A DNA stretch of 64,000 nt, taken from assembly GCF_007197755.1 (NCBI RefSeq), contig NZ_CP041636.1, positions 3,880,001 through 3,944,000 of the forward strand, given 5' to 3'. The notes under the pieces were generated by a model that worked only from the letters and a program-made list of their open reading frames with translations, ran no database searches and was not told the origin of the DNA. The number at the start of each line of letters is the position of its first letter. Position 1 is the stretch's first letter. The position numbers and the translations under genes are program-made. Source of the stretch: Ferrovibrio terrae (lineage in GTDB: Bacteria > Pseudomonadota > Alphaproteobacteria > Ferrovibrionales > Ferrovibrionaceae). Of this stretch, positions 27,874 to 37,880 are shown piece after piece.

Positions 27874-28350
27874 ATGGCCGCGCCCAAGGACAAAAAGGCA
27901 GACAGCCGCATCGACCAGCAGATGATCCGTGAACTCGCCGACCTGCTGAACGAGACCGGCCTGACCGAGATCGAGTGGAGCGAAGGTCCGCTCAAGGTGC
28001 GCGTCACCAAGGGCGGCACGCCGATCTATGCCGCAGCGCCGATGGCCGCCGCCGCCGCTGCCGCTGCCGTGGCTGCCACCGGTGGCGCACCGGCCGCCAG
28101 CGATGACGCCAGCCATCCGGGCGCGCTCAAGTCGCCGATGGTGGGCACCGTCTACACCGCAGCCGAGCCGGGCGCCGCGCCCTTCGTGAAGGTGGGCGAC
28201 AGCGTGACCGCCGGCCAGACCGTGCTGATCGTCGAGGCGATGAAGACGATGAACCCGATCACGGCGCCGAAGGGCGGTCGCATCGCGCGCATCCTGATCG
28301 AAAACCAGCAGCCGGTCGAATTCGGCCAGCCGCTCCTGATCATCGAGTAA
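27874..28350 (+). CDS. accB: Biotin carboxyl carrier protein of acetyl-CoA carboxylase AccB
   Basis: 158 residues, preceded by AGGAGT. It carries the biotin that shuttles CO2 from AccC to the carboxyltransferase. The N-terminal helix ([20 protein letters not shown]) is followed by an Ala/Pro-rich flexible linker. The biotinyl domain starts at about residue 85 ([20 protein letters not shown]), with the biotinylated Lys in [10 protein letters not shown]. Order aroQ-accB-accC is standard in alphaproteobacteria. Confidence 0.96.
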   Translation: MAAPKDKKADSRIDQQMIRELADLLNETGLTEIEWSEGPLKVRVTKGGTPIYAAAPMAAAAAAAAVAATGGAPAASDDASHPGALKSPMVGTVYTAAEPGAAPFVKVGDSVTAGQTVLIVEAMKTMNPITAPKGGRIARILIENQQPVEFGQPLLIIE

Positions 28351-28370
28351 CAGAACCAGCGGGTCCCGCA

Positions 28371-29714
28371 ATGTTCGACAAGGTTCTGATCGCCAATCGC
28401 GGCGAGATCGCGCTCCGCATCCACCGCGCCTGCCGCGAGATGGGTATCCGCACGGTGGCGGTGCATTCCACCGCCGATGCCGATGCCATGCATGTGCGCA
28501 TCGCGGATGAGTCCGTCTGCATCGGCCCGCCGCCGTCGTCGCAGAGCTATCTGAACATCCCGGCCATCATCTCGGCCGCCGAGATCACCGGCGCCAATGC
28601 GATCCATCCGGGTTACGGCTTCCTGTCCGAGAATGCCAAATTCGCCGAGATCGTCGAGGCGCATGGCATCACCTTCATCGGCCCGACGTCCGAGCACATC
28701 AAGCTGATGGGCGACAAGATCACCGCCAAGGATGCCGCGCGCGCACTCGGCATCCCGGTCGTGCCCGGCTCGAAGGGCGCGGTGGAAACCGAGGAACAGG
28801 GGCTGAAACTCGCCTCTGACATGGGCTATCCCGTGCTGATCAAGGCCACCGCCGGTGGCGGCGGTCGCGGCATGAAAGTCGTGCGCTCGCCGGCCGAATT
28901 CGGCCCGGCGCTGATGGCTGCCCGCACCGAGGCGCGCAATGCGTTCGGCAACGACCAGGTCTATGTCGAGAAGTATCTCGCCCGCCCGCGCCATATCGAG
29001 ATCCAGATCTTCGGCGACGGCCAGGGCAATGCCGTGCATCTGGGCGAACGCGACTGCTCACTGCAGCGCCGCCACCAGAAGGTTCTGGAAGAGGCCCGCT
29101 CGCCGGCACTGAACGACGACCAGCGCAAGGTCATCGGCGACATTGCCGCCAAGGCGATCGCCAAGCTGAACTACCGCGGCGCCGGCACCATCGAATTCCT
29201 GTTCGAGAATGGCGAGTTCTATTTCATCGAAATGAACACCCGCCTGCAGGTGGAGCATCCGGTGACCGAAGCTATCACCGGCCTCGATCTGGTGCGCGAG
29301 CAGCTGCGTATCGCCGACGGCGCGCCGCTGGGCTACACCCAGAAGGACATCAAGTTCTCCGGCCATGCCATCGAATGCCGCATCAATGCCGAGAACCCGC
29401 GCACCTTCGCGCCCTCACCCGGCCGCGTCACCGATTACCATGCGCCTGGCGGCCTGGGCGTGCGCGTCGATAGCGCGCTCTACACCGGCTACCAGATTCC
29501 GCCGCATTATGACTCGCTGATCGGCAAGCTGATCGTGCACGGCACCACGCGCAACGAATGCCTGATGCGCCTGCGCCGCTCGCTGGAGGAATATGTGATC
29601 GGCGGTCTGGAGACCACGATCCCGCTGCATCTGGCGCTGATCAACGAGCCCGACTTCGTCAACGGCGCTTACGACATCCACTGGCTCGAAGAATTCATCG
29701 CGCGCCAGAATTGA
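28371..29714 (+). CDS. accC: Biotin carboxylase subunit of acetyl-CoA carboxylase AccC
   Basis: 447 residues, 20 bases after accB. It carboxylates AccB-bound biotin with ATP and bicarbonate. The N-terminal domain is [20 protein letters not shown]. The ATP-grasp glycine loop is [14 protein letters not shown], the catalytic region [20 protein letters not shown], then LQVEHPVTE and the C-terminal domain [12 protein letters not shown]. Length is canonical. Forms the first committed step of fatty-acid synthesis together with AccB and the AccAD pair, which lies elsewhere. Confidence 0.97.
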   Translation: MFDKVLIANRGEIALRIHRACREMGIRTVAVHSTADADAMHVRIADESVCIGPPPSSQSYLNIPAIISAAEITGANAIHPGYGFLSENAKFAEIVEAHGITFIGPTSEHIKLMGDKITAKDAARALGIPVVPGSKGAVETEEQGLKLASDMGYPVLIKATAGGGGRGMKVVRSPAEFGPALMAARTEARNAFGNDQVYVEKYLARPRHIEIQIFGDGQGNAVHLGERDCSLQRRHQKVLEEARSPALNDDQRKVIGDIAAKAIAKLNYRGAGTIEFLFENGEFYFIEMNTRLQVEHPVTEAITGLDLVREQLRIADGAPLGYTQKDIKFSGHAIECRINAENPRTFAPSPGRVTDYHAPGGLGVRVDSALYTGYQIPPHYDSLIGKLIVHGTTRNECLMRLRRSLEEYVIGGLETTIPLHLALINEPDFVNGAYDIHWLEEFIARQN

Positions 29715-29750
29715 TTGGCGAACTTTGGGCAGCGCGCTAGCTTCTGAAAG

Positions 29751-30422
29751 ATGAGCGCGCGCCCCGAACCGCTGACACCGGAACTGCTGCTGCAGGCCTA
29801 TGCCCGCGGCTATTTCCCGATGGCCGACAGCGCCGACGATCCGGGCTATTTCTGGGTCTATCCGACCAGACGCGGCATCCTGCCGCTCGACGGCTTTCAT
29901 GTGCCGCAGAAACTGGCGCGCAAGGTGCGGTCCGGCGTCTTCACCGTGCGCATCGACAGCGACTTCGCCGGCGTGATGGCCGCCTGCGCCGAACCGACGC
30001 CGCACCCGCACCGCAACAGCACCTGGATCAACGCCACGATCCGCGATGCCTATACCGAACTGCACAAGCTCGGCTTCGCGCATAGCGTGGAATGTTTCGA
30101 TGCCAGCGGCACGATGGTCGGTGGACTCTATGGCGTGAAGCTGGGTGCGGCCTTCTTTGGCGAAAGCATGTTCAGCCGTGCCACCGATGCCTCGAAAGTG
30201 GCGCTGGTGCATCTGGTCGGGCGGCTGGTGGCGGGCGGCTTCACCCTGCTGGATACGCAGTTCGTCACCGATCACCTGAAGCAGTTCGGCGCGGTGGAAG
30301 TGAAACGCGATGCGTATCTGGAACTGCTGTTCGACGCGCTGCCGCGTCAGGCGGATTTCTACGGCCTGGCGCCCGATGCGCCGCCAGCGCTGGTCCTGCA
30401 GTCGATCAGCCAGACGTCGTAG
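29751..30422 (+). CDS. aat: Leucyl/phenylalanyl-tRNA--protein transferase Aat
   Basis: 223 residues. It adds Leu or Phe from aminoacyl-tRNA to the N-terminus of proteins ending in Arg/Lys, marking them for ClpS/ClpAP degradation. Family blocks are [15 protein letters not shown], the [13 protein letters not shown] region, [20 protein letters not shown] and [34 protein letters not shown] lies near the end. Its last 64 bases overlap the antisense 3' end of the DUF2155 gene. Confidence 0.95.
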   Translation: MSARPEPLTPELLLQAYARGYFPMADSADDPGYFWVYPTRRGILPLDGFHVPQKLARKVRSGVFTVRIDSDFAGVMAACAEPTPHPHRNSTWINATIRDAYTELHKLGFAHSVECFDASGTMVGGLYGVKLGAAFFGESMFSRATDASKVALVHLVGRLVAGGFTLLDTQFVTDHLKQFGAVEVKRDAYLELLFDALPRQADFYGLAPDAPPALVLQSISQTS

Positions 30423-30781
30423 ACCGGATGCTCCAGCGGGTTGAGGCCTGGACTGGAGGCGAACATCCAGCCCTGAAACAGCGCGTTGGGCTGCTGGTCG
30501 GGCCGCTGCTCGACCACGTCGAGGAAGGCAGCGCTCTCCGGCGGATATTCCGGCGGCCGCTTGCGGCAGGATTTCACCGTCACCTTGAGCGTGCCGAAAC
30601 CGATGGTCTGGTCGACCGGCGCCTCGAAGGTGTAGATGCGGGCGGTGATCTTATCCAGGCCCTGCAGCACGGCGATCGGCATCGGCGTGGACGGATACTG
30701 CTGCGAGAGCTGCGGCTCCTGCGCCTGCGCAGCAGAAGCGCCGAGCAACAGCAACACGCACCAGGATGCAAAACGCAGCAC
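30359..30781 (-). CDS. DUF2155 domain-containing secreted protein
   Basis: 140 residues with a clear signal peptide ([18 protein letters not shown]). The DUF2155 core follows: [40 protein letters not shown] and [20 protein letters not shown]. The family is alphaproteobacterial, probably periplasmic, of unknown function. It usually sits beside mlaD-like and NDUFA12-like genes, as here (mlaD ends three bases before its start). Its end overlaps aat by 64 bases on the opposite strand. Confidence 0.88.
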   Translation of the reverse strand: MLRFASWCVLLLLGASAAQAQEPQLSQQYPSTPMPIAVLQGLDKITARIYTFEAPVDQTIGFGTLKVTVKSCRKRPPEYPPESAAFLDVVEQRPDQQPNALFQGWMFASSPGLNPLEHPVYDVWLIDCRTSAGGASGARP

Positions 30782-30784
30782 TGA

Positions 30785-31300
30785 TCAGTTGGCCTTGGGC
30801 AGCGGGCTCAGCTCGGTCTCGCCGGCCGGCTTATCCTTGCCGTTGCTGCCGGCACCGGTGGCGCTGAAGATCGCCTGACCGATCAGGTCCATCAGGTTGA
30901 CCGACCCTTGCGTGAACTTCACTTCGGCGCCCGGCTTCAGCATGGCTTCGCTGCCGCCCGGCTCGACCGAGATGAAGTTGCCGCCGAGCAGGCCTTCGGA
31001 CGCGATCTTCACGGCAGAGTCGTCCGGCAGCTGGTAGCGGCTGTCGACGCTGAAGGTGACGATGGCGTCATAGGTCTTGGGATCGAGTGCCTGCTTGGTG
31101 ATGGTGCCGATCTTGATGCCGCTCAGGCGCACGTCGCCGCCATTGACCAGACCATCGGCGCGGTTGAAGCGCGCCTGCAGTTCATAACCGCCAACACGGC
31201 TGCTGCCGACGCCGCCGGTCGTGTAGGCAAAGGCGAGGAAAAAGCCGGCGACCAGCAGCACGACCGCGCCGATCAGAGTCTCGACCAGATTGCCGTTCAT
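30785..31300 (-). CDS. mlaD: MlaD-family outer-membrane lipid asymmetry protein
   Basis: 171 residues. One N-terminal membrane anchor (VETLIGAVVLLVAGFFLAFA) is followed by a single MCE domain (YELQARFNRADGLVNGGDVR; LSGIKIGTI; IASEGLLGGNFISVEPGG), as in MlaD. In the Mla system MlaD is the hexameric periplasmic ring that moves phospholipids between membranes. The other Mla subunits are not here. ATG 31300 puts the anchor at the N-terminus; the longer open frame adds a poor-quality leader. Confidence 0.9.
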   Translation of the reverse strand: MNGNLVETLIGAVVLLVAGFFLAFAYTTGGVGSSRVGGYELQARFNRADGLVNGGDVRLSGIKIGTITKQALDPKTYDAIVTFSVDSRYQLPDDSAVKIASEGLLGGNFISVEPGGSEAMLKPGAEVKFTQGSVNLMDLIGQAIFSATGAGSNGKDKPAGETELSPLPKAN

Positions 31301-31337
31301 GCCAAACTGCCGTTCATAATTGTCTCGCGCCCCGCCG

Positions 31338-31682
31338 TTATTCCGGCTGCCAGGCCTGGTAGTCGCCGGTCGCAGCGGCGCGCTGGCCGCCCCTGGCGAC
31401 GCTGCCCTGCGGGCGATACGCGTAAGGCGTGCCACTCAGGTTCGGCAGATGCTCTTTCTCCCACGGCTTGTGCTCGACGCCATGGATCGGAGCTTCATCG
31501 GTGGTGTAATGCAGCCAGGCATGCCATTCCGGCGGCACCTTGGAGGCCTCGGGCTGGCCCTTGTAGATCACCCAGCGCTTGGCATGACCGCTCTTGGTGC
31601 GGAAATACCGGTTGCCGAACCCGTCCTTGCCGACGAGTTCACCACTCCACCAGGTAAAAAGCTTGGTGCCGAACAGGCTCAT
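31338..31682 (-). CDS. NDUFA12-family NADH:ubiquinone oxidoreductase accessory protein
   Basis: 114 residues of the NDUFA12/B17.2 family, a supernumerary complex I subunit shared by mitochondria and alphaproteobacteria. Conserved features are the LVGKDGFGNRYFRTKSG segment, RWVIYKGQPEASKVPPEWHA, WLHYTTDEAP and the C-terminal KPWEKEHLPNLSGTPYAYRP. ATG 31682 fits the family start (LFTWWSGELVGKD); an in-frame GTG at 31694 is possible. It heads the leftward group with mlaD and DUF2155. Confidence 0.93.
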   Translation of the reverse strand: MSLFGTKLFTWWSGELVGKDGFGNRYFRTKSGHAKRWVIYKGQPEASKVPPEWHAWLHYTTDEAPIHGVEHKPWEKEHLPNLSGTPYAYRPQGSVARGGQRAAATGDYQAWQPE

Positions 31683-31809
31683 GGAAACCGCCACCCTCAG
31701 GCCGGGAATCCGGCCGAAAAACCTGCCGGAATATGACATTCCGGCACGCCGGGAGCAAGCCCCGCCCTGCCCGGCCAAGGCCTTGCCGGGGCAGAAGAAA
31801 TCGCGCCGA

Positions 31810-33075
31810 TCAGGCCGGATTGCCGGGCGCCGCTTCCAGGAGTTTGGCCACGTCCAGCCAGCTGCCGTCGGCAAAGGCCAGCCGCGGGGCCGTATCCTGG
31901 AAGTCCCTGAAGGTGATCGAGCCGCCCGCACTGCCGAAGCTGACGCGCACGTCGTTGCCGTCGCGCACGGCGGTCACCTCGTCGCGCGCGATGCCTTCAC
32001 CCAGCACCACCTGGCCCTTGTGCATCATCCGGGACGGTCCGTCCTGCACAAACTTTATAAACTTGCCGTCCTCGATCAGCGGCTTGAACGAGGTGACCTT
32101 CACGCCGCTGAGGTCGCCGGCGATGATGTCGTCGCCATCGCCCTTGTTATACTCGATGCGATAGCCGTAATCGGCCTCCGGCAGCAGGTTGATCGTGTCA
32201 TTGCCGGTGCCGCCGTTGAACTTGCTCCGGAAGCCGCCGCTCACAGTGAGCACATCGTCGCCGGCACCGCCAAACAGCTGGGCCCGGCCATGCGCGATGA
32301 TCGTGTCATTGCCGTCGCCGCCATCGGCAAAGCCGCTGGCCCCGAGGCCGCCGGCAACGATTTCAATATGGTCGTCACCGTCCTCACCATAGACATGGCC
32401 ACGATCCATCACCAGGAAGCGGTCGTCGCCCGTCCCGCCATAAGCCCTGCCCCCGTTCAGCAGGGTGAACTGGTCCTTGCCGTCACCGCCACGGGCGGTT
32501 CCGTTGTAGATCAGCGCGAGATCATCGCCCTCGCCCAGATTCACCTCGCCGCCGCCCATATAAAGCACGGCCTTGTCGTTGCCAGCGCCAGCATCAACGG
32601 TGCCGTGCCTGTAGTTGTAGATCGTGTCGTTGCCGGCACCGCTGCTGCTGGTCTGGTTGTGATAGACATGCTGCTCGTCGTCGCCATCGGTGCCGTCAAC
32701 CGGTGCGCCGCTCACGGCGGCGGGGTCGGGCTGCCCCTCCAGCCAGTCGACCTGAGCGTGCAGCATGCGCTGTACGCCGTAGGCGATATCCGAGAGCCGC
32801 GCCATCGCGGCATTTACATTGCCGGCGACTTCGGCAGGGTCCTGCGGTGTCGTCGGCGCCGGCTGGGGCGCCTGGTTGTAGATGTCGAGCGAGGGCTTCG
32901 CCTCAGTCTGCCCGCTGCTGATCCAGGTGCGGTGCTGCTGCGCCAGGCCGTCCATATTCACGCCGAACTGCTGCAGATGCGCGCGAAAGCGATCGGCAGT
33001 CCCCGCACCCATCTGGTTGGCGGTATAGCGGAAATAGTGATCGGCGGCGCTGCGCGGCGGGACGATGTAGGTCAT
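31810..33075 (-). CDS. RTX-type calcium-binding repeat protein
   Basis: 421 residues. The N-terminal 150 residues are non-repetitive and helical. Then come about eight glycine/aspartate-rich nonapeptide-type blocks (SGAGNDTIYN, GGDGKDQFTL, YGGTGDDRFL, FGGAGDDVLTV, NGGTGNDTIN), which bind calcium in RTX proteins. A C-terminal segment (GGSITFRDFQDTAPRLAFAD) may hold the uncleaved Type I secretion signal. No secretion ABC/MFP genes are adjacent. No catalytic domain is recognised, so adhesin, toxin or surface-layer roles are all open. Start MTYIVPPRS at 33075 is preferred over 33105. Confidence 0.82.
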   Translation of the reverse strand: MTYIVPPRSAADHYFRYTANQMGAGTADRFRAHLQQFGVNMDGLAQQHRTWISSGQTEAKPSLDIYNQAPQPAPTTPQDPAEVAGNVNAAMARLSDIAYGVQRMLHAQVDWLEGQPDPAAVSGAPVDGTDGDDEQHVYHNQTSSSGAGNDTIYNYRHGTVDAGAGNDKAVLYMGGGEVNLGEGDDLALIYNGTARGGDGKDQFTLLNGGRAYGGTGDDRFLVMDRGHVYGEDGDDHIEIVAGGLGASGFADGGDGNDTIIAHGRAQLFGGAGDDVLTVSGGFRSKFNGGTGNDTINLLPEADYGYRIEYNKGDGDDIIAGDLSGVKVTSFKPLIEDGKFIKFVQDGPSRMMHKGQVVLGEGIARDEVTAVRDGNDVRVSFGSAGGSITFRDFQDTAPRLAFADGSWLDVAKLLEAAPGNPA

Positions 33076-33220
33076 CGGATTGAGCCCATCTGCTGACCGC
33101 CCCACGACGAGGCGGAATGGGCAGAGACTTCAGCCGATACCAAAAAACGTCAATGGAAATGTATACTTAAAGGAGCATTAACCAACACGTATCGGCAGAA
33201 ATGCAACTATACCGCGCCAT

Positions 33221-33781
33221 TCAGCGCTGGTTGATCAGGGCGATTTCCTGAGAGAATTCGCGCTGCAGCTCGGCCTGCGCCAGCTTCTCGAAAGCGGGAT
33301 ACTTGGCGGCGGCCGCCTGCAAAGCCGGATTGTCGCGCGGCAGGTCTTCCGGCCGCAGGATGTCACTGCTCTTCACACCGCCCTTGCTGCCGACGCCGAG
33401 CACGGCGCGGGTGACGGCGGTGGTCAGCAGGCGCTGGCCCTCGCCGCTGGCGAAATAGCTATCCAGCGCGTCCAACTCGGGCCTGGTGTAACTGCTGCTG
33501 GCCGCATTCACGACAGCGGTGCGGAAGCGCGGACCGGCGCTGGGCCCGCGCTGGCGCAGCTCGGCGGCGCGCTGCTGCTCGGCCGGCGTGTTGGTGGGCA
33601 GGAAGTTCAGATAGAGCTGCGTGATCGCCTCGACACGTTTTTCCAGCCCGATCGTGGTCATCAGCCGCTCGGCGGCCGCACGCGTCTGGGCATTGCCGGC
33701 CTGGGCCAGACTCGGGCCCGCGGCAAGGCCAAAAGCCAAGGCGGAGACAATCATCACAACGGCAAACAGAAGGCGGCGCAT
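33221..33781 (-). CDS. DUF2059-like secreted protein
   Basis: 186 residues with a signal peptide (LLFAVVMIVSALAFGLAAGP, then SLAQA). The mature part is helical, AAAERLMTTIGLEKRVEAIT and TRPELDALDSYFASGEGQRL, resembling the DUF2059 family of periplasmic proteins of unknown function. The family match is by pattern and moderate. It is a single leftward gene, divergent from nrdJ. Confidence 0.7.
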   Translation of the reverse strand: MRRLLFAVVMIVSALAFGLAAGPSLAQAGNAQTRAAAERLMTTIGLEKRVEAITQLYLNFLPTNTPAEQQRAAELRQRGPSAGPRFRTAVVNAASSSYTRPELDALDSYFASGEGQRLLTTAVTRAVLGVGSKGGVKSSDILRPEDLPRDNPALQAAAAKYPAFEKLAQAELQREFSQEIALINQR

Positions 33782-34037
33782 GGGCGAATCCTGTGCAACT
33801 CAACGAGTCATACTCATACGCCTAATTATGGCAGAATCCAGTCAAGGGAACGAAATAAGACCGACCCCCAAATTTACTCACATAATCAGCTTTGAGCGAC
33901 TCAGGGCACATCCCTAGATTTAGCCCTCGTTGCGGTCTGCCGGTGACCAGATATTGGGTTTTTTGCCCGTTTATCCAAGAGCCAACCAGAGCACAACACA
34001 TTGATTTCATTTGCGGTCCGGTTGGGGGCGAAGAGCC

Positions 34038-37000
34038 ATGCGTATTGAGCGTCATTTCACGGTTGCGGGCCAGGACGCCTATGCCGGACTGGAGTGGAAA
34101 ACCACCACCAGCGAAATCCGTAATCCTGACGGCAGCGTTGTCTTCCGCCTCGACAATCTGGAAGTGCCCACAGCCTGGAGCCAGGTGGCCGCCGACGTGC
34201 TGGCGCAGAAGTATTTCCGTCGCGCCGGCGTGCCCGTCGCGCTGAAGGCCGTGGAAGAATCCGATGTCCCCGATTTCCTGTGGCGCCGCGAAGCCGATAC
34301 CGAAGTGCTCGCCGTGCTGCCCGAGAAGGATCGCTTCACGCAGGAGACCAGCGGCAAGGAAGTCTTCGACCGTCTCGCCGGCACCTGGACCTACTGGGGT
34401 TGGAAGGGCGGCTATTTCGACAGCGCCGAAGATGCCAGCGCCTTCTTCGACGAGATGCGCTACATGCTGGCGGCGCAGATCGCCGCGCCCAACTCGCCGC
34501 AGTGGTTCAACACAGGCCTGCATTGGGCCTATGGCATCGACGGTCCGGCGCAGGGCCATCACTACGTTGACTTCAAGACCGGCCAGCTGACCAAGTCGGC
34601 TTCGGCCTACGAACATCCGCAGCCGCATGCCTGCTTCATCCAGTCGGTGCAGGACGACCTCGTCAACGAGGGCGGCATCATGGACCTGTGGGTGCGCGAG
34701 GCGCGCCTGTTCAAATATGGCTCGGGCACCGGCAGCAACTTCTCGAAGCTGCGCGGCGAAAATGAAAAGCTGTCGGGCGGCGGCAAGTCGTCGGGCCTGA
34801 TGAGCTTCCTGAAAATCGGCGACCGCGCCGCCGGTGCGATCAAGTCGGGCGGAACGACCCGCCGCGCCGCCAAGATGGTGATCTGCGATATCGATCATCC
34901 CGATATCGAGCAGTTCATCGACTGGAAGGTGAAGGAAGAGCAGAAGGTCGCAGCCCTCGTGGCCGGCTCCAAGCTGTCGCAGAAACATCTCGGCGCCATC
35001 ATGGCCGCCTGCCAGCTCGGCAGCGGAGAGGCGCGCTTCGACGCGAAGAAGAACACGCAGCTGCGCAAGGAGATTCTCGCCGCCCGCAAGGCGATGATCC
35101 CGGAGAACTACATCCAGCGCGTGGTGCAGTTCGCCAAGCAGGGCTACACCGAGATCGATTTCGCGGCTTACGACACCGACTGGGATTCGGAAGCCTATCT
35201 CACGGTGGCCGGCCAGAATTCCAACAACTCGGTGCGCGTCACCGACGGCTTTCTCGCCGCGGTCGAAACCAATGGCGACTGGAACCTGACCTGGCGCGGC
35301 AGCGGCAAGGTGTCGAAGACCTTGCCGGCGCGCCAGCTCTGGGAACAGGTCGGCTATGCTGCCTGGGCCTCGGCCGATCCGGGCATCCAGTTCGACACCA
35401 GCATCAACGACTGGCATACCTGCCCGGCCGATGGCCGCATCAATGCGTCGAACCCGTGTTCGGAATACATGTTCCTCGACGACACGGCCTGCAATCTCGC
35501 CTCGATGAACCTGATGTGCTTCCGTCAGGCTGACGGCAGGTTCAACACCACCGCCTTCGAACATGCCACGCGCCTGTGGACCGTGGTGCTGGAGATCAGC
35601 GTTCTGATGGCGCAGTTCCCCAGCAAGGAGATCGCCGAGCTTTCCTACAAGTTCCGCACGCTCGGCCTGGGCTACGCCAATCTCGGCGCGCTGCTGATGT
35701 CCTGCGGTCATTCCTATGACTCGGATGCCGGTCGCGCGATCTGCGGCGCGATCACCGCGCTGATGACCGGCGTGTCTTACGCGACCTCGGCCGAAATGGC
35801 CGGCGAGCTTGGTGCCTTCCCCGGCTATGCGCCGAATGCCGAGAACATGCTGCGCGTGATCCGCAACCATCGCCGCGCCGCACAGGGCGATCATTTCGGC
35901 TATGAGGGCCTGTCGACGGCGCCGGTGCCGCTGGATCATGCCAGCTGCCCGGATCAGGCGCTGCTGAATGCCGCCGAAACCGCCTGGGACCGCGCGCTGG
36001 AGCTGGGCACCGCGCATGGCTTCCGCAATGCGCAGGTCAGCGTGATCGCGCCGACCGGCACCATCGGTCTGGTGATGGATTGCGACACCACCGGCATCGA
36101 GCCGGATTTCGCGCTGGTCAAGTTCAAGAAGCTGGCTGGCGGCGGCTATTTCAAGATCATTAACCGCACCGTGCCGCTGGCGCTGAAAACGCTCGGCTAC
36201 AACGACGGCCAGATCAAACAGATCATCGATTATGCCGTGGGCCATGGCACGCTGAAGGATGCGCCCGGCGTGAACCACGACACGCTGGCGGAAAAGGGCC
36301 TGTCGACGGCGGCGATCGCCAAGGTCGAAACCGGCCTGCGCGGCGCCTTCGATATCAAGTTCGTGCTGAACCGCTGGACGCTCGGCACCGATGTCTGCAA
36401 GGCGCTCGGCTTCACGGACGCGCAGCTCGACGATCCCGCCTTCGACCTGCTGACCGCGCTCGGTTTCTCGGCTGACGAGATCACCGAAGCCAACCTGTTC
36501 TGCTGCGGCGCGATGACGGTGGAAGGCGCACCGCATCTGAAGGACATGCATCTGTCGGTGTTCGACTGCGCCAATCCCTGCGGCAAGGACGGCGTGCGTT
36601 TCCTCTCGGCAGAAAGCCATATCCGCATCATGGCCGCCGCCCAGCCCTTCATCACCGGCGCGATCTCCAAGACCATCAACATGCCGAACCTGGCGACCGT
36701 TGAGGACTGCAAGACCGCCTACATGCTGTCGTGGAAACTGGGCTGCAAGGCCATCGCGCTGTATCGCGACGGCTCGAAACTCTCGCAGCCGCTGCAGACC
36801 CAGGCGCTGGAAGACGACACGATGGAAGAGAGCGTGGCCGAGCAGGTCGCCGAGGCGCCGGCGGCTGCGCGCGCGCAGATCATGGCCGAGCGTATCGTCG
36901 AGAAGCTGATCGCGGCCGGCCGACAGAAGCTGCCGCAGCGCCGCAAGGGCTATACCCAGAAGGCCATCGTCGGCGGGCACAAGGTCTACCTGCGCACCGG

Positions 37001-37685
37001 CGAATATGACGAGGGCAAGCTGGGCGAGATCTTCATCGACATGCACAAGGAAGGCGCCGCCTTCCGCAGCCTGATGAACAATTTCGCCATCGCGATTTCC
37101 ATCGGGCTGCAGTATGGCGTGCCGCTGGAAGAATTCGTCGAGGCCTTCACCTTCACGCGCTTCGAACCGTCGGGCATGGTGGAAGGCAACGACGTCATCA
37201 AGATGTCGACCTCGATCCTCGACTATGTGTTCCGCGAACTGGCAGTGAGCTACCTCGGCCGCACTGATCTGGCACATGTGCAGCCCGACGACCTGCGCCA
37301 TGACGCGCTGGGTGCGAAGGAAGCACCGGCCAAGGTCAAGGTCGAGGAAGAGATCATCAAGGTCGCCTCCAACGGCTATATCCGCTCGAATCTCTATGTG
37401 CTGAAAGGCGGTCAGAACCGCGCGCCGGAATATCAGGCGACAGGTACAGACGGTCCGGTGATGCATGTCAGCACCGACACGCATACCCATGTCGAGATGG
37501 ACATTCCCGTGACGGCGCTCGGCGGCGGCCCCAGCAAGATGGAGCGCGTCGCACAGGAACGCTCCTTGGCTCGGATGAAGGGCTACGAGGGCGACAGCTG
37601 CCCCGAATGCGGCAACTTCACGCTGGTGCGCAACGGCACCTGCCTGAAATGCGACAGCTGCGGCGGCACGACGGGCTGCTCATAA
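34038..37685 (+). CDS. nrdJ: Adenosylcobalamin-dependent (class II) ribonucleoside-diphosphate reductase NrdJ
   Basis: 1215 residues. It reduces ribonucleotides to deoxyribonucleotides using a radical formed from adenosylcobalamin, so it works with or without oxygen. Visible: [20 protein letters not shown], the Cys in [16 protein letters not shown], the radical/catalytic loop [40 protein letters not shown] and a C-terminal cysteine-rich CPECGNFT...[13 protein letters not shown] 34038 begins MRIERHFTV; an in-frame start at 34011 is weaker. The cob genes at 4755-8787 provide part of the cofactor route. A strong terminator follows. Confidence 0.96.
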   Translation: MRIERHFTVAGQDAYAGLEWKTTTSEIRNPDGSVVFRLDNLEVPTAWSQVAADVLAQKYFRRAGVPVALKAVEESDVPDFLWRREADTEVLAVLPEKDRFTQETSGKEVFDRLAGTWTYWGWKGGYFDSAEDASAFFDEMRYMLAAQIAAPNSPQWFNTGLHWAYGIDGPAQGHHYVDFKTGQLTKSASAYEHPQPHACFIQSVQDDLVNEGGIMDLWVREARLFKYGSGTGSNFSKLRGENEKLSGGGKSSGLMSFLKIGDRAAGAIKSGGTTRRAAKMVICDIDHPDIEQFIDWKVKEEQKVAALVAGSKLSQKHLGAIMAACQLGSGEARFDAKKNTQLRKEILAARKAMIPENYIQRVVQFAKQGYTEIDFAAYDTDWDSEAYLTVAGQNSNNSVRVTDGFLAAVETNGDWNLTWRGSGKVSKTLPARQLWEQVGYAAWASADPGIQFDTSINDWHTCPADGRINASNPCSEYMFLDDTACNLASMNLMCFRQADGRFNTTAFEHATRLWTVVLEISVLMAQFPSKEIAELSYKFRTLGLGYANLGALLMSCGHSYDSDAGRAICGAITALMTGVSYATSAEMAGELGAFPGYAPNAENMLRVIRNHRRAAQGDHFGYEGLSTAPVPLDHASCPDQALLNAAETAWDRALELGTAHGFRNAQVSVIAPTGTIGLVMDCDTTGIEPDFALVKFKKLAGGGYFKIINRTVPLALKTLGYNDGQIKQIIDYAVGHGTLKDAPGVNHDTLAEKGLSTAAIAKVETGLRGAFDIKFVLNRWTLGTDVCKALGFTDAQLDDPAFDLLTALGFSADEITEANLFCCGAMTVEGAPHLKDMHLSVFDCANPCGKDGVRFLSAESHIRIMAAAQPFITGAISKTINMPNLATVEDCKTAYMLSWKLGCKAIALYRDGSKLSQPLQTQALEDDTMEESVAEQVAEAPAAARAQIMAERIVEKLIAAGRQKLPQRRKGYTQKAIVGGHKVYLRTGEYDEGKLGEIFIDMHKEGAAFRSLMNNFAIAISIGLQYGVPLEEFVEAFTFTRFEPSGMVEGNDVIKMSTSILDYVFRELAVSYLGRTDLAHVQPDDLRHDALGAKEAPAKVKVEEEIIKVASNGYIRSNLYVLKGGQNRAPEYQATGTDGPVMHVSTDTHTHVEMDIPVTALGGGPSKMERVAQERSLARMKGYEGDSCPECGNFTLVRNGTCLKCDSCGGTTGCS

Positions 37686-37712
37686 GAATCTGAAGCTCCT
37701 CCTCCAGGGAGC

Positions 37713-37749
37713 GGCCCTGGCCTCCGAAAGGTGGCCGGGGCCTTTTTTT
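37713..37749 (+). terminator. Rho-independent terminator of nrdJ
   Basis: GGCCCTGGCC pairs with GGCCGGGGCC as a 10-base stem with one T-G pair, followed directly by seven T. It lies 28 bases after the nrdJ stop. Confidence 0.9.
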
Positions 37750-37770
37750 GAGCCCGCAAAAAGGAAAGAC

Positions 37771-37803
37771 GGGGATGGCCGGGTCAGGCCCGGCCATGAC
37801 ATT
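37771..37803. repeat. REP-like palindromic element, copy 5
   Basis: GGCCGGG TCAGG CCCGGCC (37777-37795) followed by ATGAC is the same element as at 22651 and 23742, with compensating changes in the stem. It lies between the nrdJ terminator and the EamA gene. Confidence 0.7.
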
Positions 37804-37880
37804 GGGGGAATTGTATCCATTGTCCTCATTCAGCTTCGCACCGATCTGCGCCACTGTGCCTGCCGGAAACGCGAGGGCGC

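Noticed and set aside
33946-33959. NrdR box upstream of nrdJ (ACCAGATATTGGGT)
   Set aside because: It is partly palindromic, but the centre is TA rather than the AT of the CWATATATWG consensus, so the phase does not fit.
33782-34037. Cobalamin riboswitch upstream of nrdJ
   Set aside because: No GCCACTG B12-box context was found, although a class II reductase would be a natural target.
33822-37490. Very long minus-strand reading frame (about 1220 codons) opposite nrdJ
   Set aside because: It is the antisense shadow of nrdJ: low-complexity His/Arg/Gln-rich product, no family features, caused by high-GC codon bias.
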